Shown: positions 53,403-62,272 of the stretch, one piece after another
Position numbering within the stretch: the stretch's first letter is position 1
Layout of the letters: the number at the start of each line of letters is the position of its first letter
DNA from: Micromonospora sp. WMMD1155
Lineage (GTDB): Bacteria > Actinomycetota > Actinomycetes > Mycobacteriales > Micromonosporaceae
DNA length: 64,000 nucleotides
Direction: 5' to 3'
NCBI RefSeq assembly: GCF_029581275.1
Contig: NZ_CP120742.1
Coordinates: forward strand, 2,330,501 to 2,394,500
The notes under the pieces: generated by a model
The model's input: the letters and a program-made list of their open reading frames with translations, nothing else
The model's database searches: none
What the model was told of the DNA's origin: nothing
Position numbers and translations under genes: made by a program

Positions 53403-53984
53403 TCAGGGGGTTGGGGTGGGCCAGGTGGGGGTGCGGCCGGTCTGGGTCAGGAGGTGGGCCAGGTCGGGGTGGTCGGTCGGGGTGGGGTGGGGTACCGGGT
53501 CGGCGAAGACGCCCATCTTGCGGGCGGTGGGGGCCAACTGCTCGACGAGGCCGTGCAGCTCGGCCACCGCCTCCGGGGCAGGCTGGTACGACTGGCCGGT
53601 GGCGACGGCGAGGTCCCAGCCGTGCACGGTCAGGTCCAGCAGGGCCATCCCGCCGACGACGGCCTGCGGCATGCCCATGCCCGGCGACACACCCTCCAGG
53701 GTGGACGGATCCGACCATGCCGCGACCAACCGATCGGTCTCCACCTCGAACCGGTCCCGCCAGCCGTCACCGAGGTGGTCGGGCTTCTCGGCCCACTCCA
53801 CCGGTTGTTTCGCGGCCAGCCCCTGGAAGTTGACCACCACCTCGAAGAGGTGGTTGAGCAGGTCCCGCACCAGGTAGTCGCGGCAGGGTGTGGGCAGGTC
53901 GAGCTGGTCGTCGGTGATGCCCCGCACCACATCGACGGTTCGCGGCGCGGCAGCCGCCAGCAGATCGCTAGTCTGAGTGGTCAT
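53403..53984 (-). CDS. TIGR03086/DinB-like metal-binding protein
   Basis: 193 aa. Four-helix DinB-type fold of the mycothiol-dependent maleylpyruvate isomerase/TIGR03086 group: TVDVVRGITDDQLDLPTPCRDYLVRDLLNHLFEVV at the start and GGMALLDLTVHGWDLAVATGQ, supplying the His ligands (NHLF, VHGWD). These proteins bind a metal and probably use mycothiol; the substrate is unknown. TACGCT 6 nt before the ATG suggests leaderless transcription. Divergent from an AraC-type regulator. Confidence 0.88.
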   Translation of the reverse strand: MTTQTSDLLAAAAPRTVDVVRGITDDQLDLPTPCRDYLVRDLLNHLFEVVVNFQGLAAKQPVEWAEKPDHLGDGWRDRFEVETDRLVAAWSDPSTLEGVSPGMGMPQAVVGGMALLDLTVHGWDLAVATGQSYQPAPEAVAELHGLVEQLAPTARKMGVFADPVPHPTPTDHPDLAHLLTQTGRTPTWPTPTP

Positions 53985-54015
53985 AGGGCCAGCGTATGAA
54001 GGTGGTCTTGAACAA

Positions 54016-54813
54016 ATGCGACAGCGACCGCGTGGCGACAGCCGGGGCATTCTCGACCCCGCGCGCATGCTGCGCGAGGTGCGCTTCCGACGGCACCTGC
54101 CGGCAAAGCCGCTACGCCACTGGGTCGAGCACTACTGGTTGATCGACTGGGCGTTGCGCACACCGTTCGAGCAGCGGGTCGTGCCACACCCGGCGGTCAA
54201 CGTGGTGTTCCGGCAGGACGGTGACGGGCCCGAGTCCGGCGAGGTCGCCGGCGTGGGCCTCGACCTGTTCCGGGTCACGCTGACCGGCACCGGCCGGGTC
54301 TGCGGTGTGCAGTTCCGACCCGGCGGTTTCCAGACGTTCTGGCGACGGCCCGTGAGCGAACTGACCGGCCGGCGGGTGCCGCTGCCCACCGGGCGGCTGA
54401 CGATGCCGCCCGGCGCGGTCTGCGCGGGCACCGACGACGAGCGTTGCGCCGCCCTGGACGGCCTGCTCACCGCCTGGGGGCCGACACCGGACCCGGCGGC
54501 CGAGCAGGCCATCGCGTTGGCCGAGGCCGTCCGCACCGACCGGACGGTGCGGCGGGTCGACGACCTCGCCGCGCGGCACGACGTTCCGGTCCGCCGGTTG
54601 CAGCGGCTCTTCCTGGAGTACGTGGGGGTCGGGCCGAAGTGGGTGATCCGCCGCTACCGGCTCCAGGAGGCCGTCGAACAGGCTGCCGGCACGCCACCGA
54701 GCTGGGCGGACCTCGCCGCCGACCTCGGCTACAGCGACCAGGCCCACCTGGTGCGTGACTTCACCACGGTGGCCGGGGTGTCCCCCGCCGCGTACGCCCG
54801 GTCGATGCGCTGA
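54016..54813 (+). CDS. AraC-family transcriptional regulator
   Basis: 265 aa. N-terminal ligand/dimer region of the DUF6597 type (LPAKPLRHWVEHYWLIDW, FEQRVVPHPAVNVVFRQDG, GVQFRPGGFQTFW), then two AraC helix-turn-helices (VDDLAARHDVPVRRLQRLFLEYVGVGPKWVIRRYRLQEA and WADLAADLGYSDQAHLVRDFTTVAGVSPAAY). Likely controls the divergent DinB-like gene. ATG at 54016 chosen; the frame is open to 53977 without a better start. Its stop is 3 nt from the convergent phosphatase stop. Confidence 0.9.
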   Translation: MRQRPRGDSRGILDPARMLREVRFRRHLPAKPLRHWVEHYWLIDWALRTPFEQRVVPHPAVNVVFRQDGDGPESGEVAGVGLDLFRVTLTGTGRVCGVQFRPGGFQTFWRRPVSELTGRRVPLPTGRLTMPPGAVCAGTDDERCAALDGLLTAWGPTPDPAAEQAIALAEAVRTDRTVRRVDDLAARHDVPVRRLQRLFLEYVGVGPKWVIRRYRLQEAVEQAAGTPPSWADLAADLGYSDQAHLVRDFTTVAGVSPAAYARSMR

Positions 54814-54816
54814 CGG

Positions 54817-56355
54817 TCAGCGGCGGCGCAGGACGACGACGGCCACGTCGTCCTGGATCTCCGGCGGGGCCAACTCCACCAGCAGGCGGGCGCAGAAGCG
54901 GTCCAGGTCGTCGTCAACGGTGGTGGAGATCGCGGCGACCGCGGCCATCCCCTCGTCGATCGTCGCGTCCCGCCGCTCGATCAGCCCGTCGGTGTAGAAC
55001 ACCAGCGTCGCCCCGGCCGGCAGCACGAACTCCAGGTCGGGCGGGCGAGGCGCCCGGACGCCGAGCAGCGGTGCGGAGTGCTGCACGAACTCGACCTTGC
55101 CGTCCATGCTGAGCACCGGCGGGAGGTGCCCGGCGCTGGCCAGCCGGACCCGGCCGGTCGGCGGGTGCAGCAGCAGTACGCAGAGGGTGGCCAGCTCGTT
55201 CGGCAGCAGTGTGCGCATCAGCTCGTTGACCCGGTGCAGGATCTCGCCGGGCTGGTGCCCCTCGACCGCGTACGCCCGCACCGCGTGCCGCAGCTCGGCC
55301 ATCACGGTCGCCGCGTGCAGCGAGTGACCGGCCACGTCCCCGATCGCCAGCAGCAGGTGGCCGTCGAGCATCACCAGCTCGTAGAAGTCGCCGCCCACCT
55401 CGGTCTGGGCGCTGGCCGGCTCGTAGCGCACCGCGAGATCCAGCCCGGCCACGTCGGGCAGGCCGCGCGGGAGCAGGCTGCGCTGGAGGGTCACCGCGAT
55501 CCGGTGCTCCTCGTCGAACGACCGCTGCCCCTCCACGGCGGCGGCCACCGCCTGCGCGAGCTGCACGAGCACCGGGGTCCGAGCGGTCTGGGTGGCGGTC
55601 GGAACCACCACGTAGAGCGGGGCCCGGTCCTCGCGCAGCTTCGCGGCGGCGACGGTCACCGTGTCGCCCGCCGGCCAGTCGACCAGCGCCCAGTCCGCCG
55701 GAGCCTCCACCCGGACGGTGGAGCCGGTCGGCACACCGGTGTCGTCGACGACCCACGGCACCACCGAGGCCGGGGCGCCGGGGCCGGCGCAGATCCCGGC
55801 GAGACAGTCCCCGTCGAACGTCTCGGCGATCACCGCCGCCGGGCTCTTGAAGATCTGCGCGGCACCCTCGGCGGCGGCCTCCAACAGGCGCGCGAAGGTC
55901 GGCGCGGCGTGCACCGCCACCGTCGTGTCGGCCAGGCCGAGCAGCCGCTCGGCGAGCAGTTCGGCGCGTTGCCGGGCCTGGTAGTAGCGCAGGACCGCCC
56001 GGGTGGTGGCGATCAACTCTTCCGGCTCGATCGGCTCGGTCAGGTACGCGTCCGCGCCCCGGGTCAGCCCCTGGGCCCGGTCGGCCACGTCCACGGCGTG
56101 CGCCGACACGTGGATCACCGGCATCGCCGGGTGACGGGCCTTGATCTGTTCGCAGACCTCGTAGCCGCTGAGGTCGGGCAGGCGGACGTCGAGGACGACG
56201 AGGTCGATCCGGTCCACCTCGACCCGCGCCAACGCCTCGGTGCCGTTCTCGGCCTCCAGCACTGTGAAACCGGCCCGGGTCAGCCAACTGACCAGCAGGT
56301 AGCGCTTGGTACGACTGTCATCGACCACCAGGACGGTCGTCGGCATGCCGTCCAC
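54817..56355 (-). CDS. REC-SpoIIE (PP2C) response-regulator phosphatase
   Basis: 512 aa. REC domain ~1-120 (VLVVDDSRTKR, VVLDVRLPDLSG with phospho-Asp, HVSAHAVD, YLTEPIEP where the usual Lys-Pro is Glu-Pro), a GAF-like middle (~140-300), and a SpoIIE PP2C domain (TLQRSLLPRGLP, TEVGGDFYEL, IGDVAGHS, LVFYTDGLIERR, DDVAVVVL). RsbU/RssB-like: phosphorylation should switch on dephosphorylation of an STAS antagonist. Last gene of the stressosome operon, overlapping the kinase gene. GTG at 56355 fits GGAG spacing; TTG 56373 and ATG 56346 are alternatives. Confidence 0.9.
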   Translation of the reverse strand: MDGMPTTVLVVDDSRTKRYLLVSWLTRAGFTVLEAENGTEALARVEVDRIDLVVLDVRLPDLSGYEVCEQIKARHPAMPVIHVSAHAVDVADRAQGLTRGADAYLTEPIEPEELIATTRAVLRYYQARQRAELLAERLLGLADTTVAVHAAPTFARLLEAAAEGAAQIFKSPAAVIAETFDGDCLAGICAGPGAPASVVPWVVDDTGVPTGSTVRVEAPADWALVDWPAGDTVTVAAAKLREDRAPLYVVVPTATQTARTPVLVQLAQAVAAAVEGQRSFDEEHRIAVTLQRSLLPRGLPDVAGLDLAVRYEPASAQTEVGGDFYELVMLDGHLLLAIGDVAGHSLHAATVMAELRHAVRAYAVEGHQPGEILHRVNELMRTLLPNELATLCVLLLHPPTGRVRLASAGHLPPVLSMDGKVEFVQHSAPLLGVRAPRPPDLEFVLPAGATLVFYTDGLIERRDATIDEGMAAVAAISTTVDDDLDRFCARLLVELAPPEIQDDVAVVVLRRR

Positions 56356-56359
56356 GCCG

Positions 56360-57721
56360 TCACACTCCGCCAACGGGTAGCGAGACGTGGAATGTGCTGC
56401 CCCGACCGGGCTCGCTGGTCAACTCCAGCGTGCCGCCGAGCAGCGTCACCAACCGTCGGGCGTACGGCAGGCCGAGGCCGGTGCCGCCGACCCGGGTGGC
56501 GCCCGGCACCTGGTAGAACTCCTCGAAGATCCGGTCGTGCAGCTCGGGGGCGATGCCCGGCCCGGTGTCGCTGACCTCGAAGGTCCACCGGTCGCCCTGC
56601 CGGTGGGCGCGCAGTCGCACCTCGCCGCGTTCGGTGAACTTCAACCCGTTGTGCAGCAGATTGCGCAGCACCTGACCGAGCAGCACCTCGTCGGTGCGCA
56701 GCAGGGCCGGGGCGTTCGGCTCCTCCACCACCAACTCCACCTCCGGACGGGTGGCCAGCGCGCGCAGTGTGCCCCGCAGTTGACCGAAGACCGGGCGCAG
56801 GTCGACGTCCGACAGGTCCAGCTCGATCCGCCCGGATTCCGCCTTGGCCAGGTCCAGCAGCTCGTTGACCAGATTGAGCAGGTCCGCCGCCGACGACCGG
56901 ATCAGGTCGACCTGCCGGCCCTGCTCGTCGGTGAGCGGGTCGGACGCGGAGTCGGTGAGCAGCCGCCCCAACCCGATGATCGCGGTGACCGGGGCGCGCA
57001 GCTCGTGGCTCACGTTGGCGAGGAACCGGCTCTTCGACTCGCTCGCCGCCCGCAGTTGGGCCGACTTCTCGTCCAGCTCGGCGTAGAGGGCGACGACCCC
57101 CCGGTTGGTCTCCTCCAGCTCCTCGGTGAGCTGGTTGTAGAGCGCCAGCACACCACGGTTGGTCTCGGCCAGTTCCTCGTTGAGCACCGCCAGCTCGTCG
57201 CGTTGGCTGCGTACCTCGTCGAGCGCGGCGATGAGTTGACCGTTCTGTACGGTCAACTCGTCCAACGCGCTGGCCGGGGCGATACTGCCGAGTTCGCTGC
57301 GGAAATCGGCCAACCGCTCCGGGGTCGGGATCGGCGCGTTGGCCGGGACTCGTCGGGACATCCTCACGACCGTATCCCCGTCGACGGTCGACACGCTCAA
57401 CGTGTCGACCAGCCGGGATACCGCACCGGACTGCGGTTCGTAGCGGCCGTCCGGCAGCGGGGTCACCGGAGCCAGGTCGGCGCGCAGGTGGTACCGGCCG
57501 TCGGCACCCGCGTCGACGTGGAAGGTGACGTCCGCGCCGCCGGTCGTGCCCAGCAGGTCCCGGGCCACCTCGCTGAGCGCGGTGGCGACGCGGACCTGGT
57601 CCTGGTGTTCGAGGCCCACCACGGCGGCCACCTCGCGGCCCCGCTGACGGATCACGAAGATGTCCTGCTCGACCCGCAGCGCCATCGCGAGCAGCGGCTG
57701 CACGGCCGGGTCGTGGGTCAT
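56360..57721 (-). CDS. Soluble sensor histidine kinase
   Basis: 453 aa, no transmembrane helix. Residues ~1-165 resemble an anti-sigma-type or GAF-less sensor region (DVTFHVDAGADGRYHLRADLAP), followed by a long coiled coil (LIAALDEVRSQRDELAVLNEELAETNRGVLALYNQLTEELEETNRG), HisKA with FLANVSHELRAPVTAI, and HATPase (NLLHNGLKFT, DTGPGIAPE, GGTGLGLPYA). Probably phosphorylates the REC domain of the next gene. ATG overlaps the preceding stop (ATGA). Confidence 0.9.
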   Translation of the reverse strand: MTHDPAVQPLLAMALRVEQDIFVIRQRGREVAAVVGLEHQDQVRVATALSEVARDLLGTTGGADVTFHVDAGADGRYHLRADLAPVTPLPDGRYEPQSGAVSRLVDTLSVSTVDGDTVVRMSRRVPANAPIPTPERLADFRSELGSIAPASALDELTVQNGQLIAALDEVRSQRDELAVLNEELAETNRGVLALYNQLTEELEETNRGVVALYAELDEKSAQLRAASESKSRFLANVSHELRAPVTAIIGLGRLLTDSASDPLTDEQGRQVDLIRSSAADLLNLVNELLDLAKAESGRIELDLSDVDLRPVFGQLRGTLRALATRPEVELVVEEPNAPALLRTDEVLLGQVLRNLLHNGLKFTERGEVRLRAHRQGDRWTFEVSDTGPGIAPELHDRIFEEFYQVPGATRVGGTGLGLPYARRLVTLLGGTLELTSEPGRGSTFHVSLPVGGV

Positions 57722-58731
57722 GCCCAGGACCTCGCGACGAGTACGCAGGCGTCGTCGCGTCGCACGCCCGCATCGCGCAGGAGGGTCGCCGCGATGACCA
57801 GTGGGGAACGCTCCGACAGACCCGGGTAGTCCTCCAACCGCCAACGGTCGGCCACCCCGTCGCTGTGCATCACCAGCCGGGAACCCGGACCGAGCGGGTA
57901 GTCGTACTCCCGGATGGCCGGGCGCTGGTGGCCGGCGATGCCGGGCAGCGACACCAGCCCGCGACGGCGGCCGTCCTCCTCCACGATCGCACCGGCGATG
58001 TTGCCCAGACCGGCGTAGCGCAGGACACCCGCCTCCGGCGCCAGTTCGGCGACCGCGAGCGCGGCACCACGGGTGTGCGACATGCTCCGGTGCAGGTGGG
58101 TGATCACCGCCGCCGGTGGACCGGCCGGGGCGGTGCGGAACGCGGCGAGCGCGGCCTCGGTGGCGGCGGCGGCCAACGGGCCGTGCCCCAGGCCGTCGCT
58201 GACCAACACCTGGTGCCGCCCGTCGGCGACCCGGACGGCGTACCCGTCGCCGCTGACCGTCTCGCCGGTGATCGGCCGGGTGAGGGCACCGGCCCAGGAG
58301 GGCCGCGCGGGCTCCGCCGGCCAGACCTGCACGGCGAAGACGGTGCCCCGGCCGGGAAGCGAGTATCCGTCGAACCAGCTGGCCTGCCGGACGATGGCGC
58401 CCAGACCGATGCCGAGCGTGCCGGTGGTGGAGTGCCCGTCCTGGGACGAGACGGTCAGGTCGGCCATGCCCGGCCCGGAGTCGATCGCCACCAGCTCCAC
58501 CCCGGCCTGCCCGGCGCGACGCACCGGCCGCAGCAGCAGCACACCGTCGTCGGCGTGCTTCACCAGGTTGCTGGTCAGCTCGGCCGCGACGATGGCCAGG
58601 TCGGCGATACGCATCTCACCGATCTCGACCTGCGCACCGAGTCGCTCGGCGGCACGCCGGACGGCGCTCGCCGCGCTGCTGGCCTCCACCCGGAACCAGA
58701 TGCCACTGTCGGCGACCGCCTCGGCGTTCAC
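57718..58731 (-). CDS. RsbT-like ATPase fused to RsbX-like phosphatase
   Basis: 337 aa. N-terminal HATPase_c domain of the RsbT/RsbW type (VAAELTSNLVKHADDG, VAIDSGPGMADL, GTLGIGLGAIVRQASWFD, ~35-140). The C-terminal PP2C-like domain (~150-337: GETVSGDGYAVRVADGRHQVLVSDGLGHGPLAAAAT, HSDGVADRW) matches RsbX/SpoIIE stand-alone phosphatases. In Bacillus these are separate proteins. The GTG at 58731 overlaps the rsbT stop (GTGA). Likely resets the stressosome by removing phosphates from RsbS/RsbR. Confidence 0.9.
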   Translation of the reverse strand: MNAEAVADSGIWFRVEASSAASAVRRAAERLGAQVEIGEMRIADLAIVAAELTSNLVKHADDGVLLLRPVRRAGQAGVELVAIDSGPGMADLTVSSQDGHSTTGTLGIGLGAIVRQASWFDGYSLPGRGTVFAVQVWPAEPARPSWAGALTRPITGETVSGDGYAVRVADGRHQVLVSDGLGHGPLAAAATEAALAAFRTAPAGPPAAVITHLHRSMSHTRGAALAVAELAPEAGVLRYAGLGNIAGAIVEEDGRRRGLVSLPGIAGHQRPAIREYDYPLGPGSRLVMHSDGVADRWRLEDYPGLSERSPLVIAATLLRDAGVRRDDACVLVARSWA

Positions 58732-59147
58732 CGGGACCACTTGGTGACCGTGATGCGGGTGCCGGTCTCCGGCGAGGTCTCGATCTCGAACTCGTCGACG
58801 AGGCGACGGGACCCGCTGAGGCCCAGGCCGAGGCCACCGCCGGTGGTGTAACCGTCGGTCAGGGCCAGGTCGAGGTCGGCGATGCCCGGCCCGGAGTCGG
58901 CGAAGACGATCCGGAGGCCCCTGCGCCGACCGTTGTCCACGGTCGCCACCTCGACCGAGCCACCGCCGCCGTAGACGAGGGTGTTGCGGGCCAACTCGCT
59001 CGCCGCGGTGACCACCTTGGTCTGGTCGACCAGGGACAGCTTGACGGCCACCGCCACGGACCGGACCAACTGCCGGACGCGCACCACGTCCTCGTCGCTG
59101 CGAACCGACTGCGCCTGCGGGTGGCCCAGGTCGATGCCCGCGGTCAC
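58728..59147 (-). CDS. rsbT: Stressosome switch kinase RsbT
   Basis: 139 aa. HATPase_c serine kinase of the RsbT type: VVTAASELARNTLVYGGGGSVEV (N box), FADSGPGIADLDLALTDGYTTGGGLGLGLSGSRRLVDEFEI (G1/G2 boxes). In known stressosomes RsbT is held by RsbR-RsbS, phosphorylates them on stress, is released and activates a phosphatase such as RsbU. GTG overlaps the rsbS stop (GTGA). Confidence 0.93.
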   Translation of the reverse strand: MTAGIDLGHPQAQSVRSDEDVVRVRQLVRSVAVAVKLSLVDQTKVVTAASELARNTLVYGGGGSVEVATVDNGRRRGLRIVFADSGPGIADLDLALTDGYTTGGGLGLGLSGSRRLVDEFEIETSPETGTRITVTKWSR

Positions 59148-59554
59148 GGCGTGGCCGTCTCGGCGTCCGGATCGTCGTCGAGCTGGTCGTCGAGCTCGTC
59201 GGCGCGGGCCGCCGCGATCAACTCCATGCCGCGTTCGACGTTCAGCGCGGTACGGATGCCGTTCAGCGACAGCCCCAGTTCGACAAGGGTGATGGCGACG
59301 GCGGGACGCATCCCGACCACTACCGTCTCCGCGTCCAGCACCTTGGAGATCGACGCGATGGTGGAGAGCATCCGGCCGACGAACGAGTCGACGATGTCCA
59401 GCGCGGTGATGTCGATGATGACGCCGTGGCAGCCGGTGTCCACGATCCGCTCGGCGAGGTCCTCCTGGAGCGCGACCGCCGTCTGGTCGGACATGTCCAC
59501 CTGGATGGAGACGAGCAGGATTTCGCCGATCTTGAGGATCGGTACGCGTTCCAT
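59144..59554 (-). CDS. rsbS: Stressosome scaffold RsbS
   Basis: 136 aa. Single STAS domain with acceptor S57 in ITALDIVDSFVGRML and the RsbS-type start PILKIGEILLVSIQVDMSD. RsbS and RsbR co-assemble into the ~1.8 MDa stressosome core in other bacteria. The acidic C-terminal tail (ADELDDQLDDDPDAE) is an addition. ATG overlaps the rsbR stop (ATGA). Confidence 0.94.
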   Translation of the reverse strand: MERVPILKIGEILLVSIQVDMSDQTAVALQEDLAERIVDTGCHGVIIDITALDIVDSFVGRMLSTIASISKVLDAETVVVGMRPAVAITLVELGLSLNGIRTALNVERGMELIAAARADELDDQLDDDPDAETATP

Positions 59555-60414
59555 CAGTTGCTCCGACGCGGTTGGCGACGGGCCGTCTCCACCCCGGTCA
59601 GCCGCAGCACGTGGCGCAGCGCGTCGGCGAGGCTCGCCTTGGTGGCGATGTCGCCGAACTCGATGCCGAGCGCCACGATGGTCTGCGCGATCTGCGGACG
59701 GATGCCGGAGATGATGCAGTCGGCGCCCATCAGCCGGGCGGCCACCACGGTCTTCAGGATGTGCTGGGCGACCTGGGTGTCCACCGCCGGCACGCCGGTG
59801 ATGTCGATGATCGCGTACGGGGAGCCGGTGTCGACCAGGGTCTGCAGCAGACGCTCCATCACGACCTGGGCCCGGGCCGAGTCCAGCGTGCCGACCAGCG
59901 GGACGGCCACCACGCCCTCCCAGAGCTTGACCACCGGCGTGGAGAGTTCGAGCAGCTGCTCGGCCTGATCGGCGATCAGGCTCTCCCTGGTGCGGACGAA
60001 GCTCTCGAAGGTGTAGAGGCCCATGTCGTCGACCAGCTTGGAGAAGGCGACGAAGTCGTTCAGCGCGTTGGCGCCGCCGGTCTCCTGCATCAGCTCGGCG
60101 AGCACGTCCTTGAGGGCGAACACGCTGATCGTGGTCTCGGTGGCGGAGAAGCCCTGCCGGGCCCGGCCACGGGACAGTTCGGCGAGCGCGGCGCGCAGCT
60201 CGGCGGCGTGGTCGGCGGACAGGTCGACGACGCCCTGCTCGCCGGTGGTGACGATGGCGCGGTGCAACTCCTGGACCTGTCGGCGCAGCTCGGCCTGGCT
60301 GAGCCGGCCTCGCAACGAACTGGTGACGATCTCGGTCCACCGAGCCGTGACCCGGTCGGCCTGCCCGCCGAGCAGCGCGACGAGCCGATCACTTTCTTCG
60401 GTGCTCAACGCCAT
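59554..60414 (-). CDS. Stressosome sensor RsbR-type protein
   Basis: 286 aa. N-terminal non-haem globin-like/RsbRD-type sensor region (~1-155), linker helix (DQAEQLLELSTPVVKLWEGVVAVPLVGTLD) and C-terminal STAS domain with acceptor Thr213 (VPAVDTQVAQHILKTV) and the second-site equivalent T176. First gene of the operon, ATG with GGGGG upstream. It senses an unidentified stress and controls RsbT capture. No cytochrome or flavin site is evident. Confidence 0.92.
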   Translation of the reverse strand: MALSTEESDRLVALLGGQADRVTARWTEIVTSSLRGRLSQAELRRQVQELHRAIVTTGEQGVVDLSADHAAELRAALAELSRGRARQGFSATETTISVFALKDVLAELMQETGGANALNDFVAFSKLVDDMGLYTFESFVRTRESLIADQAEQLLELSTPVVKLWEGVVAVPLVGTLDSARAQVVMERLLQTLVDTGSPYAIIDITGVPAVDTQVAQHILKTVVAARLMGADCIISGIRPQIAQTIVALGIEFGDIATKASLADALRHVLRLTGVETARRQPRRSN

Positions 60415-60577
60415 TTCGAACCCCCTTGACCTGGACCGGGCGGACTCTATCACCGGGGCCCGATCAACTACTTGCCCCGTAGCAACGGAATGACGACGGC
60501 CACCGGATCCCGGCTCCCGTTCTGCGTTCGCCCCCCGTCGTGGGATACCGTTCCCCCGATAACAGGAGGTCTGGCGA

Positions 60578-60934
60578 ATGTCCTTGACGGTGCACACGGA
60601 ACAACGCGGCGACGTGGTCGTCGTGTCGGTCGCGGGCGAGCTGGACATGGCCACCGCACCGCAGCTGCAGGACCAGATCACCGACCTGCTCGACAAGGGC
60701 CGTAGTCGGCTGGTGTTCGACCTGGCGGATGTCTCGTTCTGCGACTCGACCGGTCTGTCGGTCTTCGTCCGCGCCAAGAACAGCTGCGACGAGGCCGGCG
60801 GCGTGGTCCGGCTGGCCGCGCCGCAGCGCGGGGTGCTGCGCATCCTCGAGGTGAGCGGGCTGGTCGAGGTGCTGCACACCTACCCGACGGTGGACGAGGC
60901 AGTCGCCGGCGAGTCGACGCCGGCCTCCTCCTGA
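60578..60934 (+). CDS. STAS anti-sigma factor antagonist (RsbV-like)
   Basis: 118 aa. STAS domain with acceptor S57 (VSFCDSTGLSVFVRAK). AGGAGG 8 nt before the ATG. Divergent from the stressosome operon across 163 nt, so it is the most likely final target of the REC-SpoIIE phosphatase. No RsbW or sigma factor gene is adjacent in the window. Confidence 0.92.
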   Translation: MSLTVHTEQRGDVVVVSVAGELDMATAPQLQDQITDLLDKGRSRLVFDLADVSFCDSTGLSVFVRAKNSCDEAGGVVRLAAPQRGVLRILEVSGLVEVLHTYPTVDEAVAGESTPASS

Positions 60935-60947
60935 CCGCTGCCGTTCC

Positions 60948-62222
60948 TCACTCGTCCTCGACATAGCGGGGACGGGCGATCGCCATGCCCGCCGTGGTCT
61001 GCACGGCGAGGGCGCCCAGCAGGAACCCGATCGGGGCCGTCCAACCGCCGGTGGCCTCGTAGAGGATGCCGACCATCAGCGGGCCGAGTGCGGCGATCAC
61101 GTAGCCGGTGCTCTGCGCGAACGCGGAGAGCGCGACGGTCCCCTCGGCGGTGCGGGCGCGCAGGCCGATGGCGGTCAGGATCATCGGGAACGCGCCCTGC
61201 CCGACGGCCAGCAGCGCGACCCAGAGCAGCGCGGCGCCGTGCGGAGCCAGCGCCAGCCCCAGGTAGGCGAGCGCCGACGCGGTGGTCAGGCCGAGCACCA
61301 GCGGGCGCAGGCTGCCCAGCCGACCGGCCAGGGTGGGCATCAGCAGTGCGATCGGCACGCCGAGCGCGGTCACCCCGGCGAGCAGCAGCCCGGCCGACTC
61401 GGGCTGGTAGCCGGCGTCGCGGAACAGCTGGGCCAACCAACCCATGATCGCGTACCCGCTGAGCGACTGCGCCCCGAAGTACACGGCCATCGCCCAGCCC
61501 AGCCGGGTCCGGGCCGGTCGGACCCGGGTCGGCACGGCGGCCGTCGGGGTCGCCCGCCGCGCGCCCGCCCGGGTCCGCAGCGCCAGCGGCACCCACGGGA
61601 GTACGGCCACCGCGGCCATCGCGGCCCAGATGCCGAGCCCGGCCCGCCAGGACCCGAAGGCGTGCGCGATCGGCACGGCGGTGGCGGCGGCCACCGTCGT
61701 GCCCACCGTCAACGCCATCGTGTACGAGCCGGTTACCAGGCCGGTGCGGTGCGGGAAGTGCTGCTTGACGAGCATCGGCAGCAGGATGTTGGCGACCGCG
61801 ATGCCGGACAGCGCCAGCGCGCTGGTGAGCACGAAGATCCAGGTCGAGTCGGTGACGACCCGGAGCACCTGACCGACGGCCAGGGCGGACATCGCGACCA
61901 CCAGCACCCGGGCCGGTGCCACCCGGCGCACCAACCACGGGGTGAGCGCGCCGAGACCGGCGAACGCGATGGTCGGCAGGGTGGTGACCAGACCGGCGGC
62001 CGCGCCGGAGAGGCCCAGTCCGTCACGTACCTCGTCGAGCAGCGCGCCGAGGCTCGTCACCACGGCACGCAGGTTGACGGCGACCAGCAGCATCCCGACC
62101 AGCACGAGCGCGCCACCGGTCGCCGGGTGCGTCCGCCGGGACTCGCCGGGGCCCTCCGCCGGGCGGTTGTCGACGGCGACGGGGGCGGGCGGCGCCGGAG
62201 CGGCGGTGGGTGGCGGGGTCAT
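60948..62222 (-). CDS. MFS transporter (CynX/NimT-like)
   Basis: 424 aa, twelve transmembrane helices, starting LVLVGMLLVAVNLRAVVTSLGALLDEVRDGLGLSGAAAGLVTTLPTIAF, a signature of the CynX/NimT (cyanate/2-nitroimidazole) subfamily. The substrate is unknown. The ATG at 62222 lies 7 nt after TAGGTT, suggesting a leaderless transcript, and the promoter is shared with the divergent GntR gene, which is probably its repressor. Confidence 0.92.
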   Translation of the reverse strand: MTPPPTAAPAPPAPVAVDNRPAEGPGESRRTHPATGGALVLVGMLLVAVNLRAVVTSLGALLDEVRDGLGLSGAAAGLVTTLPTIAFAGLGALTPWLVRRVAPARVLVVAMSALAVGQVLRVVTDSTWIFVLTSALALSGIAVANILLPMLVKQHFPHRTGLVTGSYTMALTVGTTVAAATAVPIAHAFGSWRAGLGIWAAMAAVAVLPWVPLALRTRAGARRATPTAAVPTRVRPARTRLGWAMAVYFGAQSLSGYAIMGWLAQLFRDAGYQPESAGLLLAGVTALGVPIALLMPTLAGRLGSLRPLVLGLTTASALAYLGLALAPHGAALLWVALLAVGQGAFPMILTAIGLRARTAEGTVALSAFAQSTGYVIAALGPLMVGILYEATGGWTAPIGFLLGALAVQTTAGMAIARPRYVEDE

Positions 62223-62229
62223 GACCTCT

Positions 62230-62249
62230 AACCTACAATCATGGGATGA
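62230..62249. promoter_or_regulatory. Shared MFS/gntR promoter and operator
   Basis: Minus-strand -10 TAGGTT (62235-62230) and plus-strand -10 TACAAT (62234-62239) overlap. TCAT-GGG-ATGA (62239-62249) is an inverted repeat touching both, a good GntR operator candidate. Confidence 0.55.
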
Positions 62250-62272
62250 ATTTGGGCCCGGTGTTGTAACCA

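Noticed and set aside
60520..60550. SigB-type promoter before the RsbV-like gene (GTTC / GGGATA)
   Set aside because: The spacing between the two motifs (12 nt) is wrong for the SigB consensus.
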